DNA from: Cololabis saira
Taxonomy: Eukaryota > Chordata > Actinopteri > Beloniformes > Belonidae
Assembly (NCBI RefSeq): GCF_033807715.1
Contig: NC_084591.1
Coordinates: 27,562,090-27,626,089 of the forward strand
DNA length: 64,000 nt
Direction of reading: 5' to 3'
How positions within the stretch are numbered: the first letter of the stretch is position 1; each line of letters starts with the position of its first letter. Under the pieces are notes generated by a model. That model did no database searches. It was not told the origin of the DNA and was given only the letters and a program-made list of their open reading frames with translations. Both the position numbers and the translations under genes were made by a program. This document shows positions 59,680 to 64,000 of the stretch, piece by piece.

Positions 59680-60590
59680 ATATGGGTCAGATTCAGACAA
59701 TGGGCTTTTATCTCCTAACAACATTAGATAATCTGGCCAACGGTTTACCTCCCAGGACTAGATCTACTCTCTGGAGGTTGAACTCAAACATTTTAAATAA
59801 CCCAAACATCGAAGAAAAACTTAAAGCTGAAATTAAGTCATACTTGGAACACAATGATAACAAAGAGGTGATGCCATCTATACTCTGGGATGCATTAAAG
59901 GCAATGATTAGAGGCAAAATAATAGCCATTTCTGAAAGGGAAAAAAAAAGTTAGAGGAAGAATTGAAAAGACTGCAAAAAGAACACTCGGAAACCCTTAA
60001 GGATAAGACCAAATTCAAAATAACAAAATTAAAAAGAGAGATAGATTAAATAAATACACAGGGAATACAAAAAAAATGCTTTTCTTAAAGCAACAATACT
60101 ATGAGATAGGGGGGAAGTCACTCAAGCTTTTATCATATAAGTTACGTAAGCAACAAGCAGAGAGAACTATAAAATAAGAAAACCCACAACAAATTAAGTA
60201 GTAACTAGTTTGGAGAAAATTCAAGAATGCTTTGAAAAATCTTATAAAATACTGTATTCACAACCCCAATGGAATAACGAACATGAGATTGATGCCTTCT
60301 TATCTTCGATTCTTTTACCAAGGGTCACAAATGAACAAAATGATCGATTAATAGCTGAAATAACAAAAGAAGAACTACAGTCAGCAATTGGGAGGTTAAA
60401 AGGAGGGACGTCCCCGGGGACTGATGGTTTTACATCACACTGGTATAAAACAATGCAGGACCAACTAGTTCCAACACTTTTGAAAACATTTAATTGGGAG
60501 CTCAAAAAGAAAATTATCCCCCCCTCATGGAGGGACGTGATCATTTCTATCATTCCTAACAACCTGATCTCACAAAAATCCATGAAATGC
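59680..60590 (+). mobile_element. L1-like ORF2 fragment
   Basis: Plus strand reads LYLLTTLDN-like frames, then IEEKLKAEIKSYLEHNDNKE, LWDALKAMIRGKIIAIS, a frame break, MEKIQECFEKSYKILYSQPQ, ITKEELQSAIGRLKGGTSPG, TDGFTSHWYKTM, IPPSWRDVIISIIP: the linker and RT start of an L1-type LINE. It is cut at both ends. 60600-61640 holds only AT-rich DNA with a few unclassified repeats. Confidence 0.75.
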
Positions 60591-62277
60591 CCATGACCTC
60601 TCACCACTATTTTCCGTGGCACCAGCACGGAAATGGTAAAATTCCGTGTGAGCACCACGGATATTGTACCTATGTGAAGTCAATTGGGATCCGTTGTCGT
60701 GATATATACACGGATTATTACATTATTATTATGTATTATTCTTAGTATTTAACCGTGTTTTCTAGTATTTAACGTAAATTCGAGTATTTAACCATGTTGT
60801 TTGCTGTCGCTAAGACGACGGAGGTGGTGTAAGTGATGTGAAATTATTATTTTTAGCAGAAACCACAAGCGTTTCCTACTTCTAACCAATCATAAGTGGT
60901 GCTTTAACCTAACCAGACCTTAACCAGATCGTCGTCCAGCCACAAAATATAATTTTATATTGCTTTTGAACCAGGAAGAGGAGACAGGCAATATTTAAAT
61001 TCCTTGTTTTAACTATTCTCCCGTTTCGTCAACCACAGGGAATTCCCTGGGCGTCCCCTCTACGTCGTAGAGTGACGAGCGGAGATCCTGATCACGTGAC
61101 GAGGCCCCTACGTGGACGTGGAAGTAAACGGTTAAATATGTTGTGCTTTTGAACGGTAAATATTAAAATAAACCGTACACAGGTACATTTACAACTTATA
61201 TTGAATCACTGTGAATACATCAATGTCATTTACATGACGTTAAATGAAGTATCCTAAATAAAAAAACATATTTACAATTCCTTAACATACATCATCTCTA
61301 TAAAATGTAGTTACTAATTCAGATGCACTACATAATAGATATATCCAATTGATATATGTTATTTAAAACGTTTTTATACGTTAGGGTTAACCCAAACTAA
61401 TGTGACTACAAATATGGCGCTGATTAGCATAAAGCTGTATAGCATGCCTCTAGGGAAATGTAGTTTATAAAAGCTAACTTTTTTTTGAAAAGGGAGGTGT
61501 CATAAGCTTAGGCTTCAGTCTACACCTTTTGGTCCTTGGTTTTTAGTCAAAATTGTATATATATATATATATATACCAAATTATATTTATTTGTATTACA
61601 CTGATGATTTATATGGAGGATTTTTTGTGCCAAAATTAAATAAGCAAATACATCATTAATTAATTAAATGTGTCATTAATTAATTAAAATTTGAATGAAA
61701 TATGTCATTAATTAATTAAAATACAATTCATTTTAAGTAAAAATATATATTTATTGTTTCAGCATTTAATTAATGAATGACACATTTAATTAATGATTTT
61801 GTGTTGCGTGAGAATCATGAAATATAAAACTACATTTAATTAATTAATGACACATTTAATTAATGATTTCGTGTTGCTGAATCATGAAATGTAAATGTAA
61901 AACTGTCAATTTCACTCGTCAAACTCAGTGGGCGGAGCTAACGCAAATCTAGTGGAATCCACTGCTTTGGTCTGAAACTGGAGGTAGAAGAGGAGCCTTT
62001 TTAAACATGACAGCTGTGAGTTGCGTGTTGTAGAGAGTTGCGTGATGCAGGTATCTGCTGTGACGGAGCCGCTGGAGCCAGAGGAGTTCTGCTCAGAGCT
62101 TCTTCAATTAAACTCGCTGCTTCTCTCAGGAGCTCTGGGCAGGATTTTGACATTTTGTAGGCTATGTACAATCTCTGATGTCACGTCAAAAACTATTATT
62201 TGTAGTTTAAGTGTTGCAAATTCACATTACAAATCATGTTTTAATAGCAGAAAAAAGACCACATTTCCACGTACGGT

Positions 62278-63007
62278 CAGTGGTGGACAGTAACGGAGTA
62301 AATTTACTTGAGTACTGTACTTAAGTACATATCCAGAGGATTTGTACTTTACTTGAGTATTAGATTTCTTTGGTACTTATTACTCTTACTTGAATACATT
62401 TCCAAGACAAATATTTTTACTTTTACTCGAGTAAATTTCTAGGAAGGCTGAAAAGTACTCGTTACTTTCAGGTCTGCTCTTTTTTCTTCTTCCCTAAAGT
62501 CCTATTGGACACAAGCTGTTTTTGTCAAAAGAGGAGACCTATCACAGTGCACGCTCTCCACTGGGATGTAGTCAGGAGAAGAAAGACAATCCGCTGAGTG
62601 TCTGAGTCTGATAATGAGCCGGACTCGGAGCAGGGACTTTCACAAAATCCTTGGCCGTATCTTAACTCAATGTTTGAGTTCGACCAAGTAAAAAGCGAGG
62701 GCACAGACAAACCACAGACAAAATAAAAAAAATAAATTAAATTAAAATTAAATTAAAATAAAAAAATATAGTAATTTACTGATGTGGAAAATAAGAAATT
62801 TACTCTTACTCTTACTCTTACTCTTACTCTTACTTCTACTTAAAGTAAATTTAAAAGCATTTACTTTTGGATACTTAAGTACCTTTAAAAGCAAGTACTT
62901 TTCTACTCTACTCTACTCTCTACTCTTACTTGTAACGGAGTACATTTTGACCAGTAGTATTTGTACTCTTACTCAAGTATTGGGGTCGAGTACTCTGTCC
63001 ACCTGTG
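62278..63007. mobile_element. hAT element inserted in a MITE copy
   Basis: Starts cagtggtggacagtaacgga, ends ctctgtccacctgtg. The flanks at 62270-62277 and 63008-63015 are both CGTACGGT, a perfect 8-bp duplication of a MITE core sequence. Gagtactgtacttaagtac-type repeats; no ORF. Confidence 0.82.
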
Positions 63008-63081
63008 CGTACGGTGCGGGTCGCCGCGTACCCTACGCCGTAGGTCTGCGTTGGTGTAACGCGGAACCATAAATCAGCCTT
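63008..63081. mobile_element. Palindromic GC-rich MITE, right half
   Basis: cgtacggtgcgggtcgccgc, cctacgccgtaggtctgcgt, gaaccataaatcagcctt. The left half would lie left of 62277, beyond the hAT insertion, but is only partly recognisable. Confidence 0.7.
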
Positions 63082-63243
63082 CAGTGGCGCTGTGAGCCTG
63101 AACCTGCAGCCCGTCAGCTCATCAGGAGGACAGGTTAAAGAGCGGGGCTGCCAGTTGTTCATTGCTGGTTCGTTTTGTTAACTCTGAGCTTTGTTGGTTG
63201 GTTTGTTAGTTTGCTGGTGGTTTTGTTCTCAACACTTTTCTCT

Positions 63244-63395
63244 GTTTCTCATTTTGCTGGGACGCCGGGTCCCTCCGCCGAGACACAACTTTTGCGGTAT
63301 GCGTTCATTTTTATGTCTAAAAATGATGCGCAGTGCCGACCCAATCAGAAACGGTACAGATATTTTGGGATTTTTTTATATATATATAAAAAAAA
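63244..63395. repeat. Dispersed repeat shared with 35884-36015
   Basis: ctccgccgagacacaacttt, tgcggtatgcgttcat and caatcagaaacggtacagat as at 35.9 kb, same orientation. In both places it follows a MITE right half by 50-170 bp. Confidence 0.65.
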
Positions 63396-64000
63396 TACAT
63401 GACTTCACACAATACACGCACTGGGTGACGCCTCCGCTCCGACGTCGTTGCTACGGCAACCCGTCAGATCAGTCAATGATGTGGCCCAGTCTGAACAGAG
63501 CCAGATCCGGTTTGGACAATTGCTAAAAACAGTGTGGACAGTCAGCCCTGAAAATCGGATATGAGAAGGAATCAGATATGAATCAGATTTGCCTGCAGTC
63601 TGAACGCGGCCCTAGTTTATCGGAATGTGTCCCGAAGCCCTGCAACAATCCATTATGTGGATTCGATTTGCCTTGACTTGATGTGCAGGGGAACCAATGA
63701 GGTGTTTGGAATCCGCCCACTGAGTTTGACGAGTGAAACTGACAGTTTTACATTTACATTTCATGATTCAGCAACACGAAATCATTAATTAAATGTGTCA
63801 TTAATTAATTAAATGCATTTTTACATTTCATGATTCACACGCAACACGAAATAATTAATTAAATGTGTCATTAATTAATTAAATGCTGAAATAATAAATA
63901 TATATTTTTACTTAAAATGAATTGTATTTTAATTAATTAATGACATATTTCATTCTAATTTTTATTAATTAATGACACATTTAATTAATTAATGAAATAT

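Larger units (their letters stand above)
61640..64000. mobile_element. Long-inverted-repeat element, runs off the right edge
   Basis: Left arm to 61936 and right arm from 63712 are near-complements over at least 289 bp, made of attaattaattaaatgtgtc modules separated by shared unique stretches (cgtgttgctgaatcatgaaa, cactcgtcaaactcagtggg). The interior has a short frame at 62047 (MQVSAVTEPLEPEEFCSELL). A hAT is inserted at 62278-63007. Class unknown. Confidence 0.7.

Overview
The window looks like nuclear DNA of a teleost fish. The genes have many short exons with GT-AG junctions. The proteins are vertebrate-specific or ciliary families. The space between exons is packed with fish-type repeats: hAT, Tc1/mariner and Harbinger-like DNA transposons, RTE-, L2- and L1-like LINEs, tRNA-derived SINEs and long microsatellites. 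The species cannot be told from the sequence alone.

Four host genes can be read exon by exon. (1) washc4 (WASH complex subunit 4/SWIP), minus strand, 1-5503: the first 11 coding exons, with the rest off the left edge. (2) agbl2 (cytosolic carboxypeptidase 2), plus strand, coding 11749-17328 in 19 coding exons, with a probable non-coding leader exon ending at 8785. (3) tmem17 (transition-zone membrane protein), minus strand, 18225-23078, five exons, complete. (4) igsf21 (immunoglobulin superfamily member 21), minus strand, 31001-53938, nine coding exons; the signal-peptide exon lies further right or outside the window. Between tmem17 and igsf21 there is a small plus-strand coding-like locus (27293-27933) that I do not recognise and that carries two frame breaks.

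agbl2 and tmem17 are neighbours that end towards each other, and both work at cilia. Each has an RFX X-box-like 14-mer at its presumed promoter (8621-8634 and 23150-23163), which suggests shared ciliary regulation. washc4 (endosomal actin) and igsf21 (synaptic adhesion) have no evident functional link to them.

Most of the window is transposon-derived. The most structured parts are: an unclassified 1.9-kb TIR element (8857-10759) with a 197-bp near-perfect hairpin at one end and the remains of a spliced minus-strand gene; a 587-bp foldback element (5840-6426); a long-inverted-repeat element running off the right edge (61640-64000) with a hAT nested in it; a three-level nest at 43570-44970; a Harbinger-like element with a second element inside its Myb-like ORF (57997-59076); and a truncated Tc1/mariner-type element with a DD35E-like transposase (52297-53718). 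Several hAT insertions keep perfect 8-bp target duplications. A palindromic MITE family recurs about seven times, including in the first introns of washc4 and tmem17. Inside igsf21, tandem repeats and a transposon end sit directly against splice sites, including a repeat that has copied the 5' splice site of the largest exon four times.
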